Shown: positions 51,212 to 61,107, numbered from the stretch's first letter. The stretch is DNA of 64,000 bases from CAZSHB01 sp964606885 (GCA_964606885.1 CAZSHB010000004.1:1-64000), one strand, 5' to 3'. Numbers and translations are program-made. The notes: generated by a model from the sequence alone, not told the origin.

Positions 51212-53846
51212 ATGATTCCTGTCTCCATAACATTGCAAAATTTTTTAAGCTATGGATCGCAACCACACACGGTGGAGTTTGGACCGTATAGGCTGATTTG
51301 TCTATCAGGAAAAAACGGTCATGGTAAATCGGCACTGCTCGATGCGCTTACCTGGGCGCTCTGGGGACAAGCACGCAAAACAACAGGCACTGCAAAGCCT
51401 GACGAAGGTTTACTGCGTCTTGGCCAAACGGATATGGCCGTCTCATTAGACTTTATTTTTAATAATCAACACTATCGTGTGCGTCGTCTTTTTTCTACTA
51501 AATATGGCAAACCATCTACCCATGTAGATTTTGGTACCTATAACCCTAAAGACGATTTTTTTTCTCCTCTAACAGAAAAGACCATTAAAAAAACGCAGGA
51601 TCTTATCGAGCAAGTGCTTGGGTTAGATTACGAAGGATTTATCAATTCTTCTTTTTTGCGACAAGGCCAAGCGAACGAATTTTCTAAAAAGTCCCCTAAA
51701 GATCGCAAAGATATTATTGCCACTATTTTAGGTCTTGGCCATTACGAAAAAGCACGCAAACTTGCCGCTGACAAAGCAAAAGAAGCAAGTCAGTCGGCAC
51801 TCCAACTACAAAAAATTATTGAACATCTTGAACAATCATGCCAGTTACTCCCGTTATGCCACACAAAAATGCAAGCAACTACTCAAGAGCTTGCGACACT
51901 GCAACAACAAGAGCAAACGCTTAACCAAGAACTGCTCGCAGCAAAAAACAACTATCAGCAAACTACACTCCAGGTAGAAGAAGCCAAACGCTTACACAGC
52001 CAGCACACAACAGTCACAGCACAATTCCAACAAAAAAAACTACTTTTTGATGCTACGGTACAACAATGGAAACAGCGCCACAGCAAACTCTTACAAGTAA
52101 AAAACCCACTTGATCTAGCAGCACAACAAGAAAAATTAGAACAACAACAACAAGAGCTGCTTGAACAAAAACAGCACCTGTTAACACTCAAAGAACTGAT
52201 CTTTGCTAAAAAAACAGAATACCAAACAATACTCGCCCACCTTGATCAGCAGCATCTTGCAACTATGCGCGAACAAAACAACGTGGTAGAAAAAGCAAAG
52301 CAAGAGCAACTCTTAGTCACACACAACATGCAACTACTTATCAGCACACAAAAAACCCAAGCAGGAAGCTACGCGCAACTAGAAAGCAACATAGAAGAAC
52401 TAAAAAAACAGGCAAACCCCGAGCTACTGATTAACGACACAACTACGCTTGTTAAGACCTATGAACGGGCAAAAGAATTTTATCAAAAGTGGCTTGAACA
52501 AGGTAAATGGGTAGCACAAGAACTACAAGAACTAGAAAAGAAACAGACCCTCTCGCACGATCCTGCTAACCCTAGCTGCCCGCTTTGTGAACAGAATTTA
52601 TCACAAGCACGTAAACGTTTTTTACACAATAAATTTGCCGATCAAGAACGCTTTCTACAAAAGCGATTACAACGTTTACGTACGCTTTTATTAGATCTTA
52701 AAAAACAACTAGAACAACTACATGCTGCCGTTACCGTTGCAACCACGCTTGATACCCTTCTGATGCAACAAACCGCATTAGCCCAAGAACAAGCAAAAAC
52801 ACAAGTGCTGATACAAGAGCTGGAAGCTACCTTACAACACCACACCACACAAGTTTGCCAGCAAGAAACAATCAGTAAAAACTTAGAGCTTGCCTATACG
52901 CATACCAAACAAGAACATGTAACACTGCAACAGTGCATGACCGCTATCGCACGCCTAGAGCAAGAAACAGCCACGTATACAGGGCTAGAAACTGCGTATA
53001 CTGACTGTGTTAAAGCACTCACGCTTATTAAAGAACAACGTGTATTGTGCACACAGTTTCAAGAGCAAAAACAGGAACTACACGACCAACTAACAACAAT
53101 CCATCAACAAGCAGATCAACTACGCACACTAATGTGCAGTATTAAAGAGCTAGAAAAAGCGCTTGTTCCGTTAGCTGACAGCCAGCAACGGGTTACTGCT
53201 AACCTAGCAACACTGACCAATATTACCCAGCAATTAGAACAGATCACAACTCAAAAAGAGCTATTATTCCAAGAAAAAGGCGGTCTAGAAAAACAGCTTG
53301 TTACGCTCCAAGAGCAAGAAAAATTGAAGCAAGAGCATGTGCTGCAAAAAAATACCTACGAGCATGACGCTCAGCAATACACCACCATTGCCCAGGCATT
53401 TGGTAAGGACGGTATTCAAGCATTACTCATCGAGGATGCATTGCCAGAAATTGAGCAAGAAGCGAACGATCTTCTATCTCGGTTAACTGATAACCAGGCA
53501 CATATCTTTATAGAATCGCTACGAGACTTAAAACGGGGCGGAGTTAAAGAAACCATGGATATCAACATATCAGATACCAGTGGTATTAGACCGTATGAGA
53601 TGTTTTCTGGAGGCGAAGCGTTCCGTATAGACTTTTCGTTACGGATTGCCATATCAAAATTACTGGCCCGCCGTGCCGGCACATCACTCCAAACACNNNN
53701 NNNNNNCATTATATAAAGTGCAAGAAGACTTAGAGAAAATAATCATCGTCTCCCACCTGAACTCGATGAAGGAACAATTCCCAGTCCAGTTCCAAGTAGA
53801 AAAAACCCCGCACGGATCCCAGATAAAGATCCTCGAGCAGGGCTAA
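51212..53846 (+). CDS. sbcC: SbcC/Rad50-like exonuclease ATPase, interrupted by an assembly gap
   Basis: SbcC works with nuclease SbcD on DNA ends and hairpins. The N terminus has Walker A CLSGKNGHGKSALLDALTWALWG (about residues 31-53) and the Q-loop region SSFLRQGQANEFSKKSPKDRKDI. A long coiled coil carries the zinc hook CPLC at about residue 455. The C-terminal half has GGVKETMDINISD and the ABC signature FSGGEAFRIDFSLRIAISKLLAR. Ten Ns (53697-53706) then replace Walker B and D-loop sequence; LYKVQEDLEKIIIVSHLNSMKEQFP continues in another frame, ending at 53846. The frame change is a gap artefact. sbcD is not adjacent. Confidence 0.92.
53697..53706. other. assembly gap (10 N) inside sbcC
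   Basis: Ten placeholder Ns lie between the signature motif and the H-loop of SbcC. The frames on the two sides differ, so the missing length is not ten bases; comparison with the family suggests a few dozen. Confidence 0.97.
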
Positions 53847-53875
53847 AAAAAGAGGGAGCCGCGAACGACCCCCTC
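53845..53875. terminator. terminator between sbcC and the secreted protein gene
   Basis: GAGGG (53852-53856) and CCCTC (53871-53875) form a stem. On the minus strand it is followed by seven T residues, so it ends the leftward secreted-protein gene. It begins at the sbcC stop codon and may also serve that gene. Confidence 0.78.
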
Positions 53876-53906
53876 AATTTAAATCGAGTTAATAATCAAG
53901 AGTTAA

Positions 53907-54743
53907 TTACTGACAGATTGCAAAAACAACGTCGCGAGCTTCTTTGCTAAAATGAGCAAAGTTAGCAGCGTTTACGTGTTTGAAAAAGTCTGCATTAAAA
54001 GCAACAGGATATTCTGTAACATACTTTCTCAATGCAGCAACTTCAGCATCCAATGCAGTAACAACTGGAGCAGCTTGACGACGAGTTACAGCAACTTGAC
54101 GAACTTCTTCTTGACGTTGAAGTTCAGCAGCAATAGCAGCATCGTTAGCAACTTGTTGAGCCTTAGTTTCAGCAGCAAGTCTTTCAGCTTCTTCTACTTG
54201 TTTTGCATAAGCTTGTTCAGCAGCTGCTTTATCAGCAGCAGACTCACCAAACAAATTCATTGGATTCCAACGTGAAGGCTTAACTTCAGTTTTAGGAGCA
54301 GCAACTTGTTCAGCAGCTGTTGTATTCGTAGTAGACTTACCGAATAAAGGTGCACCCAAACGAAGACTTGCTAATTTATCGTTATACTTGTAAGTAACTG
54401 CAGCAGTAATAGCAAGACCAGCAACACCAAGACCAATAGAAGTCTTTGGGTTTGCTTTAACTGTATCAACAAGAGCTGTTCCAAAAGTAGTAACACCATC
54501 TTGAGCAACAGTTAAACCGTTAGTTAAACCGTTAGTAGCCCATTGTCTCCAACCAATTGCTTGAGAAGCAGCAGCCATTTGATCTTCTAAAAGAGCATCC
54601 GCTGTAGCTTGAGCAACATGATCAACTGCAGTAGTAGCAGCTTGATTCATAGACATACCACCTAGCTTAAAAAGACCCTTTACAGGACTAGCTTGAGCAG
54701 CAAAACTTAACAAAAGACCGATAGATAATAATTTCTTTTTCAT
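53907..54743 (-). CDS. secreted Ala-rich coiled-coil protein (278 aa)
   Basis: ATG 54743 is chosen for GGAGG seven bases upstream and for a signal peptide directly after it (MKKKLLSIGLLLSFAAQAS). The mature protein has a hydrophobic segment about residues 105-125 (TSIGLGVAGLAITAAVTY), possibly a membrane helix. A long Ala/Glu/Gln coiled coil follows (about 165-230, AADKAAAEQAYAKQVEEAERLAAETKAQQ), then a short C-terminal domain. It has its own promoter and terminator. Function is not recognised; the strong expression signals suggest an abundant envelope protein. Confidence 0.77.
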   Translation of the reverse strand: MKKKLLSIGLLLSFAAQASPVKGLFKLGGMSMNQAATTAVDHVAQATADALLEDQMAAASQAIGWRQWATNGLTNGLTVAQDGVTTFGTALVDTVKANPKTSIGLGVAGLAITAAVTYKYNDKLASLRLGAPLFGKSTTNTTAAEQVAAPKTEVKPSRWNPMNLFGESAADKAAAEQAYAKQVEEAERLAAETKAQQVANDAAIAAELQRQEEVRQVAVTRRQAAPVVTALDAEVAALRKYVTEYPVAFNADFFKHVNAANFAHFSKEARDVVFAICQ

Positions 54744-54814
54744 AATAAAACCTCCGTTATGAAAAACTTCATATAGTCGTACACGCTGCCACCATGGCAA
54801 CATGCTTATAAACC

Positions 54815-54842
54815 ATTCTATAGCATTGATCAGAGGGGTCAA
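54815..54842 (-). promoter_or_regulatory. sigma70-type promoter of the secreted Ala-rich protein gene
   Basis: On the minus strand TTGACC (54837-54842) and TAGAAT (54815-54820) are separated by 16 bases; each matches the -35 and -10 consensus at five of six positions. Transcription would start about 65 bases before the ATG at 54743. This is the clearest promoter I can see in the window. Confidence 0.6.
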
Positions 54843-54972
54843 ACGCCCCCCCAAGGGGCTACTTTTTAAGCTTAAATAAAAAACTACTGAGCTTAAAAAA
54901 TCTTCAAAAAGAGGCTTTTTTAGAAAATAAAAGTAATATAAACTGAAATTATTTTAAAAATAAGCTCAAAAA

Positions 54973-54999
54973 AAGAGTGCCCGTTTTAAGAGCACTCTT
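54973..54999 (-). terminator. terminator of the ribosomal protein operon
   Basis: AAGAGTGC (54973-54980) pairs with GCACTCTT (54992-54999), and the minus strand continues with seven Ts. It lies 40 bases past the rplQ stop codon and ends the spc/alpha operon. Between it and 54744 there is no gene, only the promoter and AT-rich sequence. Confidence 0.88.
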
Positions 55000-55038
55000 A
55001 ATTAATTTTTACGCTTTATGGAGCTTAAATGAGCTTAT

Positions 55039-55395
55039 TTATACCCATTCAAGACGCGCTACAGACGCTGTATCGCTCATACGCTTGCCCATAGAAATAA
55101 CTCGAGTATAGCCGCCGTTACGGGTAGCATACTTAGGACCTATTTCTTTAAGAAGCTTTAAAATCGCTTCTTCTTTATAAGGCAACAATGATCTAATACG
55201 ACGCTGGGTGTTAAAATCGGTACCTTGGCGAGCTGCCGTTACCACTTTTTCAGCAAAACGTTGCACACCCTTTGCTTGAGTTTTCGTGGTTGTAAGGTGA
55301 CCGTACATAATCAAATGGATAGTTTGGTTACGCAAAAGAGCACGGCGATGTGGTTCTTTAAGATTAAGCTTGAGCTTACCTGATTGATGTAACAT
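55039..55395 (-). CDS. rplQ: 50S ribosomal protein L17
   Basis: The 118-aa protein is L17, which sits near the exit tunnel of the large subunit. Diagnostic stretches are KLNLKEPHRRALLRNQTIHLIMYGHLTTTKTQAKGVQRFAEKVVTAARQG and the C-terminal RNGGYTRVISMGKRMSDTASVARLEWV. It is the last gene of the operon, 30 bases after rpoA, followed by a terminator. Length is normal. Confidence 0.97.
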   Translation of the reverse strand: MLHQSGKLKLNLKEPHRRALLRNQTIHLIMYGHLTTTKTQAKGVQRFAEKVVTAARQGTDFNTQRRIRSLLPYKEEAILKLLKEIGPKYATRNGGYTRVISMGKRMSDTASVARLEWV

Positions 55396-55425
55396 ATATT
55401 CTATACCTCGTGTTTATATCTTTAT

Positions 55426-56481
55426 TTAATCGTGAACAGCTAGGCCATTCTCTTTCATGATAGCCTTTAATTCATCTTCCGTAATATTCATGCCAAAGCC
55501 AAGACCAAACGCTTTCATGCTGTCTTTAACTTCGTTAAGAGACTTACGACCAAAATTCTTAATCTTTAAACCTTCTTCTTCAGAAAGATTCACTAAATCA
55601 AGAACGCGCTTAATGTTTGCATTCATCAAACAATTATGCGCACGGACAGAAAGCTCAAGCTCATCAATAGGCTTTAACAGCAAATCGATAGGAATATTTT
55701 TATACATCAAATGAGTTACTGGCTCTGGTTGACGTACCACTTCTTCTTGAACCGGACGAGAAATTTCGTTAAACGGAATCTCTGCACTAATCAAGAAATG
55801 TTCTAACTGACTACGCATCACAGAAACAGCATAATGAACCATTTCAAGTGGATTTGAAGAACCGTTGGTGTGAATATTAAGAATAAGACGGTCATAATCA
55901 ATTGCTTGACCAACACGTGTCTTTTCAACATCAAACGTTACTTTAGTCAACGGAGAGAACATCGCATCAAGATAGATACGATTATCATCTTGTAGAGTTT
56001 TACCTTCTGGCCATTGAGCTTGACGGTAACCACGACCTGATTCAACAAAGAACTCTATGTCGAGTGAGCCTTCAGGAGCAATATGAGCAATAATATGGTC
56101 GCCATTAACTACTTCAAGATTGCTGTCAGTTACCAAAGCAGAAGCACGAACTGGACCTTCTTGATTAACAGAAAGTTTCATCTTGCCCGGCTTACCATCT
56201 TTGCTTTTAACCACTATTTGCTTGATGTTAAGACACAATTGCATTGCATCTTCTACAACACCCGGCACTACTGCAAATTCATTATTAACCGAATTAATGA
56301 TGATAGAAGTAATAGCAGAACCTTCAATACCACCTAATAATACACGACGGAGCGCGTTACCAAAAGTGATACCAAATCCCGGCTCTAAAGGCTGAGCAAC
56401 TAACTCGCCATGCTTTTCTGTTAATGTCTTTTTATTCCACTCTAAACGAGGAATAATAAGCGCTTGATATTCTTTATTCAT
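55426..56481 (-). CDS. rpoA: DNA-directed RNA polymerase alpha subunit
   Basis: The 351-aa alpha subunit dimerises to nucleate RNA polymerase assembly. The N-terminal domain has LEPGFGITFGNALRRVLLGGIEGSAIT. The C-terminal domain has ELELSVRAHNCLMNANIKRVLDLVNLSEEEGLKIKNFGRKSLNEVKDSMKAFGLGFGM, which contacts UP elements and regulators. The start at 56481 is chosen because GGGGG lies six bases upstream and MNKEYQALIIPRL is a natural N terminus. The 3' tail of about 20 residues is slightly longer than in E. coli. Confidence 0.97.
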   Translation of the reverse strand: MNKEYQALIIPRLEWNKKTLTEKHGELVAQPLEPGFGITFGNALRRVLLGGIEGSAITSIIINSVNNEFAVVPGVVEDAMQLCLNIKQIVVKSKDGKPGKMKLSVNQEGPVRASALVTDSNLEVVNGDHIIAHIAPEGSLDIEFFVESGRGYRQAQWPEGKTLQDDNRIYLDAMFSPLTKVTFDVEKTRVGQAIDYDRLILNIHTNGSSNPLEMVHYAVSVMRSQLEHFLISAEIPFNEISRPVQEEVVRQPEPVTHLMYKNIPIDLLLKPIDELELSVRAHNCLMNANIKRVLDLVNLSEEEGLKIKNFGRKSLNEVKDSMKAFGLGFGMNITEDELKAIMKENGLAVHD

Positions 56482-56523
56482 AGTTTTCCCCCAATGCACA
56501 CTTGATTCATCTTTTATCTACCG

Positions 56524-57123
56524 TTATTTAGAATACAACTCAACAATCAAATGCTCTTCAACTGGAGCTTGAATGTCTACACGAGCAGGCATACGAAGCA
56601 CTTGCCCTTGACGATCATTCTTATTAAGCTCAAGCCATTCAGGAACTTTGATACCAATGTTCAAGCGTTTATCAATAACTTGTTCTAAGAACTTTTCTTT
56701 ACCAGCAACATTTGCCACCAATGCAATCACATCACCAGGCTTAACCAAGAATGACGGTGAGTACACATGACGTCCATTAACCAACACATGGCCATGAACG
56801 ATCACTTGACGAGCTTGACGACGAGTAACTGCCATTTTAAGGCGGTACAACACGTTATCAATACGACGTTCAAGCAATGACAACAGGTTTTCACCCGGTG
56901 CGCCTACCATACGAACAGCTTCAGTAAAAAAACGACGGAATTGCTTTTCGCGCATACCGTAGATTTCTTTTACTTTTTGCTTTTCGAGCAATTGTTTACC
57001 ATATTCAGAAAGCTTCTTTGAAGAACGATTAGCTGCACGCTCTTCAACCTTAGTCAGCTTTATATCTTTTTCTTTAGTCTTACTAGCACCATGCGGGCTA
57101 TTTTTAAGATTTTTCTTATTCAT
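56524..57123 (-). CDS. rpsD: 30S ribosomal protein S4
   Basis: The 199-aa protein nucleates assembly of the 30S body and binds 16S rRNA near the 5' domain. The N terminus lacks the zinc Cys motif and has a Lys/Ser-rich stretch. KQKVKEIYGMREKQFRRFF and the S4 RNA-binding domain LERRIDNVLYRLKMAVTRRQARQVIVHGHVLVNGRHVYSPSFLVKPGDVI are typical. It lies between rpsK and rpoA in the alpha operon. Confidence 0.97.
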   Translation of the reverse strand: MNKKNLKNSPHGASKTKEKDIKLTKVEERAANRSSKKLSEYGKQLLEKQKVKEIYGMREKQFRRFFTEAVRMVGAPGENLLSLLERRIDNVLYRLKMAVTRRQARQVIVHGHVLVNGRHVYSPSFLVKPGDVIALVANVAGKEKFLEQVIDKRLNIGIKVPEWLELNKNDRQGQVLRMPARVDIQAPVEEHLIVELYSK

Positions 57124-57149
57124 GCGATCCTAATTTCTAAATTCTCGTA

Positions 57150-57536
57150 TTAAACTCTACGTTTTTTTGGTGGACGACAACCATTATGAGGAAGAGGCGT
57201 TACGTCTCTCAACATAGTGACTGCAAGGCCAGCAGATTGGAAAGCGCGGACAATAGAGTCTCTACCTGATCCCGGACCTTGTAAGTTTACTTCAATACTT
57301 CTTACGCCCAACGGAGCCATTTCACGAGCTAAAGTCATGCCTATTTGCGTTGCAGCAAAAGGAGTTCCTTTACGCGCACCCTTAAAGCCCAACTTACCTG
57401 AACTGCAACGTAACAAAACGTCACCTTCCGGAGTTGTAACCGATACAAGCGTATTATTAAACGTTGATTTTACATGAGCTACAGCAGCTTCAACGCGCGT
57501 TTTCTTCTGTTTTTTTGACTTAGGAGTATATGTCAT
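57150..57536 (-). CDS. rpsK: 30S ribosomal protein S11
   Basis: The 128-aa platform protein of the small subunit is recognised by VAHVKSTFNNTLVSVTTPEGDVLLRCSSGKLGFKGARKGTPFAAT and the C-terminal LQGPGSGRDSIVRAFQSAGLAVTMLRDVTPLPHNGCRPPKKRRV. It sits 16 bases downstream of rpsM. Confidence 0.98.
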   Translation of the reverse strand: MTYTPKSKKQKKTRVEAAVAHVKSTFNNTLVSVTTPEGDVLLRCSSGKLGFKGARKGTPFAATQIGMTLAREMAPLGVRSIEVNLQGPGSGRDSIVRAFQSAGLAVTMLRDVTPLPHNGCRPPKKRRV

Positions 57537-57552
57537 AGTCTAAAACCCCACC

Positions 57553-57942
57553 TTATTTCTTAGTAACTTTACGTTTGAGTGCAATCGTGCTTCCAGCTTT
57601 TCTTGGGCCTTTACGTGTGCGTGCATTTGTCTTGGTGCGTTGGCCTCTTACTGGCAATCCACGCTTATGACGCAGACCACGATATGACCCGATTTCTTGC
57701 AAGCGTCGGATATCAAGCATGATATCTTTACGCAAATCACCTTCTGTTTTATAAGAAGTTGAAATTTCTTTTTGAATTGCAGCAACCTGCTCATCACTAA
57801 GCTCTTTAACGCGCGTATCCAAATTAATACTTAACTTAGACAATATGTTCTGAGATGTTTTAAGGCCAATGCCATAAACATACGTCAATCCATATTCAAT
57901 ACGCTTATTGTAAGGTAATGTTACACCTTCTATACGTGCCAT
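57553..57942 (-). CDS. rpsM: 30S ribosomal protein S13
   Basis: The 129-aa head protein contacts the P-site tRNA and L5. It has MARIEGVTLPYNKRIEYGLTYVYGIGLKTSQNIL and the C-terminal SYRGLRHKRGLPVRGQRTKTNARTRKGPRK. The start at 57942 follows GGGAG by five bases; the longer start at 57954 would add four residues only. Confidence 0.97.
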   Translation of the reverse strand: MARIEGVTLPYNKRIEYGLTYVYGIGLKTSQNILSKLSINLDTRVKELSDEQVAAIQKEISTSYKTEGDLRKDIMLDIRRLQEIGSYRGLRHKRGLPVRGQRTKTNARTRKGPRKAGSTIALKRKVTKK

Positions 57943-57954
57943 AAATACTCCCAA

Positions 57955-58071
57955 TTATCCTTGTCGTTGTTTGTGACGAGGATTTTTCTTGCATATAACT
58001 CTTAACACGCGACCACGCTTAACCACATGACAGTCCATACAAATCTTTTTTACCGATGTTTTCACTTTCAT
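57955..58071 (-). CDS. rpmJ: 50S ribosomal protein L36
   Basis: This short gene of 38 codons encodes MKVKTSVKKICMDCHVVKRGRV and then LRVICKKNPRHKQRQG. It keeps the zinc ligands CxxC, C and H, so it is the zinc-binding form of L36. Its position between infA and rpsM is the standard one. The stop lies 12 bases before the rpsM start. Confidence 0.96.
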   Translation of the reverse strand: MKVKTSVKKICMDCHVVKRGRVLRVICKKNPRHKQRQG

Positions 58072-58095
58072 ACGTGCAACTTTCTTTTTGCTAGT

Positions 58096-58326
58096 TTAGC
58101 TCTTGTATCGCAATACTATTCTTCCACGAGACAAATCATACGGCGACAACTCCAACGCCACACGATCGCCCGGTAAAATCCTGATATAATTCATACGCAT
58201 TTTACCGGACACATGCCCTAACACCACATGCCCACCCTCTAATTCTACTCGAAACATCGCATTAGGCAACGTTTCTTGAACGATACCGTCAACGCGAATT
58301 ACGTCTTCTTTTTGTTTTTTTTCCAT
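58096..58326 (-). CDS. infA: translation initiation factor IF-1
   Basis: The 76-aa OB-fold protein binds the A site of the 30S subunit during initiation. The core is VDGIVQETLPNAMFRVELEGGHVVLGHVSGKMRMNYIRILPGDRVALELSPYDLSRGRIVLRYK. ATG 58326 is chosen because it gives MEKKQKEDVIRVDG, the normal N terminus; a start at 58347 or 58344 would add seven or six odd residues. Confidence 0.96.
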   Translation of the reverse strand: MEKKQKEDVIRVDGIVQETLPNAMFRVELEGGHVVLGHVSGKMRMNYIRILPGDRVALELSPYDLSRGRIVLRYKS

Positions 58327-58349
58327 ATGTCTTCTACCTGCCATCACTT

Positions 58350-59102
58350 TTAAGGTAAACGCGTTACCACTTTTGGACCATTTTCAGTAATTAGTACCGT
58401 ATCTTCAACATGCGCCGCCAAGCTTTTATCCTTGGTCAACACTGTCCACCCGTCTTGCGCCACATACACCTCGTAATCACCTTCAGTGATCATAGGTTCT
58501 ATAGCAAGAGCCATTCCTACTCTTAAAACCGGTCCCTGTCCTGCTCGTCCATAGTTTAAAAGCTCCGGTTCTTCATGAAGCTTTTTACCAATGCCATGCC
58601 CAGCAAAATCACGCACTACCCCAAATCCATGTTTTTCAACTTCTTGTTGAATGGAAGAGGAAATATCACCCAAACGATTTCCAGAACAAGCTTTCGCTAT
58701 CCCTTTATCAAGAGCGCTTTGCGCAACCTCAACAAGGCGATGGGCAGATTCAGGTACGATCCCTACAAAAACAGTCCGTGCCATATCCGCACAATACCCG
58801 TTCCATGAAGCGCAAATATCAATTTTTACTACATCGCCATTTTTTAAAATTTTCTTTGCTGACGGAATTCCATGCACAACTTCAGCATTCACTGAAATAC
58901 ACGATGCATGACGATAAGTCCCATAACCTATAGTACTTGAGCGAAGACCTTTTTGCACAAGCGTCTTAGTAATTACAGCATCAATATCTAATGTTGAAAC
59001 ACCCGGCTGTACCTGCTGTAAAGTAATCTGCATCGTTTCTGCAAGAAGTTTTCCTGCCATTTCCATTTTAGCAAAGGCAGCTTTATTTTTTATAGGAATC
59101 AT
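58350..59102 (-). CDS. map: methionine aminopeptidase, type I
   Basis: The 250-aa enzyme removes the initiator methionine. The metal ligands are seen in GDVVKIDICASWNGYCADMARTVFVG (two Asp), FAGHGIGKKLHEEPELLN (His), LAIEPMITEGD (Glu) and HVEDTVLITENGPKVVT (Glu). Its position after adk, overlapping by four bases, is the common spc-operon arrangement. Confidence 0.97.
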   Translation of the reverse strand: MIPIKNKAAFAKMEMAGKLLAETMQITLQQVQPGVSTLDIDAVITKTLVQKGLRSSTIGYGTYRHASCISVNAEVVHGIPSAKKILKNGDVVKIDICASWNGYCADMARTVFVGIVPESAHRLVEVAQSALDKGIAKACSGNRLGDISSSIQQEVEKHGFGVVRDFAGHGIGKKLHEEPELLNYGRAGQGPVLRVGMALAIEPMITEGDYEVYVAQDGWTVLTKDKSLAAHVEDTVLITENGPKVVTRLP

Positions 59103-59785
59103 AATGATCCATACTCTTGCTTAAGTTGATTAAAAAGCTGAGCTGTCGGTACTTGCGCATTAACTTCTTCAACTCTAAAACCTTCTTTTTTGCAGACTGT
59201 TTTTAGTTCACCTGCATGTCTATGATAAATCTGAAGTCTATTTTTAATGGTTTCAGGATTATCATCAACACGCTGTATTAACGCTGATCCACATACATCA
59301 CATACACCATCAACCATAGGTTTAAGACGAGCATCTCTGCTTGAATAAACTCGTTGACAGCTTTTATTGCTGCATATAAGACGCGATGACAATCGTTGTA
59401 CAATTTCTTGATCCGGTACTTTAAGTTCAATAATACTTATTGCTAAGTGCGGAAAACGAAATCTTACTATTTCAAAAAACTTCTCTGCTTGCACAACAGT
59501 TCTTGGAAAACCATCAAAAATAATAGTTTTACCGCCCGCTTGTTGTTCTTCAAGCCATTCAATAACCATATCAATAATCACATCATCTGAAACAAGAGTA
59601 CCTAATTTCATAGCAGAATCTATCTGCTTACCAATTGCGGTACCTTCAGCAAGATGCTTTCTGCAAAGGTCGCCTGTAGACAACTGTACCCAAGACAGAT
59701 TGTCTACACACATACGAGAAAGCGAACCTTTTCCCGAGCCAGGAGCCCCTAAAAATACTATCAACTGTCGACCCTCTGTACTCAA
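59099..59785 (-). CDS. adk: adenylate kinase with zinc-binding LID
   Basis: The 228-aa enzyme interconverts ATP, ADP and AMP. The P-loop is FLGAPGSGKGSLSRM, AMP-site residues lie in LSTGDLCRKHLAEGT and IFDGFPRTVVQAEKFF. The LID carries four cysteines (CSNKSC ... CDVC, about residues 133-163), indicating a structural zinc. It overlaps secY upstream and map downstream by four bases each. Confidence 0.96.
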   Translation of the reverse strand: MSTEGRQLIVFLGAPGSGKGSLSRMCVDNLSWVQLSTGDLCRKHLAEGTAIGKQIDSAMKLGTLVSDDVIIDMVIEWLEEQQAGGKTIIFDGFPRTVVQAEKFFEIVRFRFPHLAISIIELKVPDQEIVQRLSSRLICSNKSCQRVYSSRDARLKPMVDGVCDVCGSALIQRVDDNPETIKNRLQIYHRHAGELKTVCKKEGFRVEEVNAQVPTAQLFNQLKQEYGSL

Positions 59786-61095
59786 CGTGCCCCTCTTGCC
59801 TTTAATCTGCCGGAACTTAAAAAGCCTTCGTAGTTGTGTTCAACCAAATACGATTCGATTTGAGCAGAAGTATCCAAGCCCACACCAACTACAATTAATA
59901 ATGCTGTACCACCCAAATAAAATGGCATCGTAACAAACGCACCTAATATGTTTGGCAATGAAGCTAAAACACCCAAGTAGACAGCGCCTACAAGACCCAA
60001 ACGAGTTAATATATGATCAAAAAATTCAGCTGTTTTGCGACCAGGTCTAACCCCAGGAACAAAGCCGCCACTTTTTTTAATTTGGTCTGCTAAATCTGAA
60101 GGATTAAATGCCATAGCTGTATAAAAGAAGTAAAAGAACACGATCAAAATAAATTGTAATACGTTGTAGATAAGCCCTGTATACACAAGTTTATCTGACA
60201 ACATAGCAAAAAATTTCGCCTTCTTTGCAAGCATACCAATAAGACCTATAGGTACGTTAAGAATAGTACTTGCAAAAATCACTGGCATGACGCTTGCATT
60301 ATTAATCTTAAACGGAATATATGAACTTTGTCCGCCATATACTCTGTTACCCACAACACGACGCGCATACTGTACCGGTATTTTACGATCACCTCTTTCT
60401 AAGAAAACAATACAGCATGTTATTGCTATAAAGAACGCCCAAATAAGAAACGCAATAATAATATCTAGAGTACCTGTTTGCACTGCATGCATTGTGCGTA
60501 GTACATAGTCAGGAAAACGTCCAACAATACCCGCAAAGATGATCATGGAACTTCCGTTACCGATACCAAACAATGATATCTGCTCACCTAGCCACATGAC
60601 CACCATGCAACCTACAGAAAGCGATAAAATGAATATCAGTCGAAACATCCAACCCGGATCAATCACAAGCCCGTACGACTCAAGACCGGCTGCGTACAGC
60701 GAACTGTACATAACGCTTAAACCAAGAGCGACATAACGGGTATATTGATTAATCACCCTTCTGCCATATTCACCCTCTTTTAAAAGACGTTCAAATTCAG
60801 GCAATGTAAAGCCCAAAATTTGCATCATAATAGAAGCAGTAATATACGGCATAATCCCTAATGCAAACAACGTACACTGAGCAAGACTACCACCTGAGAA
60901 AATATCTAAGTATGATAATACGCCGCTCAATTTACTCGCCTGCTGCATGAAATCATGCAAACGATTAATATCAACGCCAATAACAGGAATATAAGTACCT
61001 AAGCGATAGACTATTAAAACACCTAACGTGAATAATATCTTTTTTGAAAGCTCAGGAACGCGAAAAATGTTACGAAAGTTTCGAAAAATTATCAC
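59782..61095 (-). CDS. secY: preprotein translocase subunit SecY
   Basis: The 437-aa protein forms the Sec channel with ten helices. It begins with NIFRVPELSKKILFTLGVLIVYRLGTYIPVIGVD and has LDIFSGGSLAQCTLFALGIMPYITASIMMQ (plug region), PVQYARRV and FFYTAMAFNPSDLADQIKKSGGFVPGVRPGRKTAEF near the C-terminal cytoplasmic loops. All motifs are intact. It starts 12 bases after rplO. Confidence 0.98.
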   Translation of the reverse strand: MIIFRNFRNIFRVPELSKKILFTLGVLIVYRLGTYIPVIGVDINRLHDFMQQASKLSGVLSYLDIFSGGSLAQCTLFALGIMPYITASIMMQILGFTLPEFERLLKEGEYGRRVINQYTRYVALGLSVMYSSLYAAGLESYGLVIDPGWMFRLIFILSLSVGCMVVMWLGEQISLFGIGNGSSMIIFAGIVGRFPDYVLRTMHAVQTGTLDIIIAFLIWAFFIAITCCIVFLERGDRKIPVQYARRVVGNRVYGGQSSYIPFKINNASVMPVIFASTILNVPIGLIGMLAKKAKFFAMLSDKLVYTGLIYNVLQFILIVFFYFFYTAMAFNPSDLADQIKKSGGFVPGVRPGRKTAEFFDHILTRLGLVGAVYLGVLASLPNILGAFVTMPFYLGGTALLIVVGVGLDTSAQIESYLVEHNYEGFLSSGRLKARGAR

Positions 61096-61107
61096 TTTTA
61101 CGCCTTT

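Noticed and set aside
53646..53846. Separate small gene after the N gap in sbcC
   Set aside because: Its sequence (KIIIVSHLNSMKEQFP) is the missing C terminus of SbcC; the apparent independent frame comes from the placeholder gap length.
54838..54858. CCCC/GGGG hairpin at the upstream edge of the promoter region
   Set aside because: Short stem (GCCCC/GGGGC) with only a weak T tract and no gene ending there; no role can be assigned.
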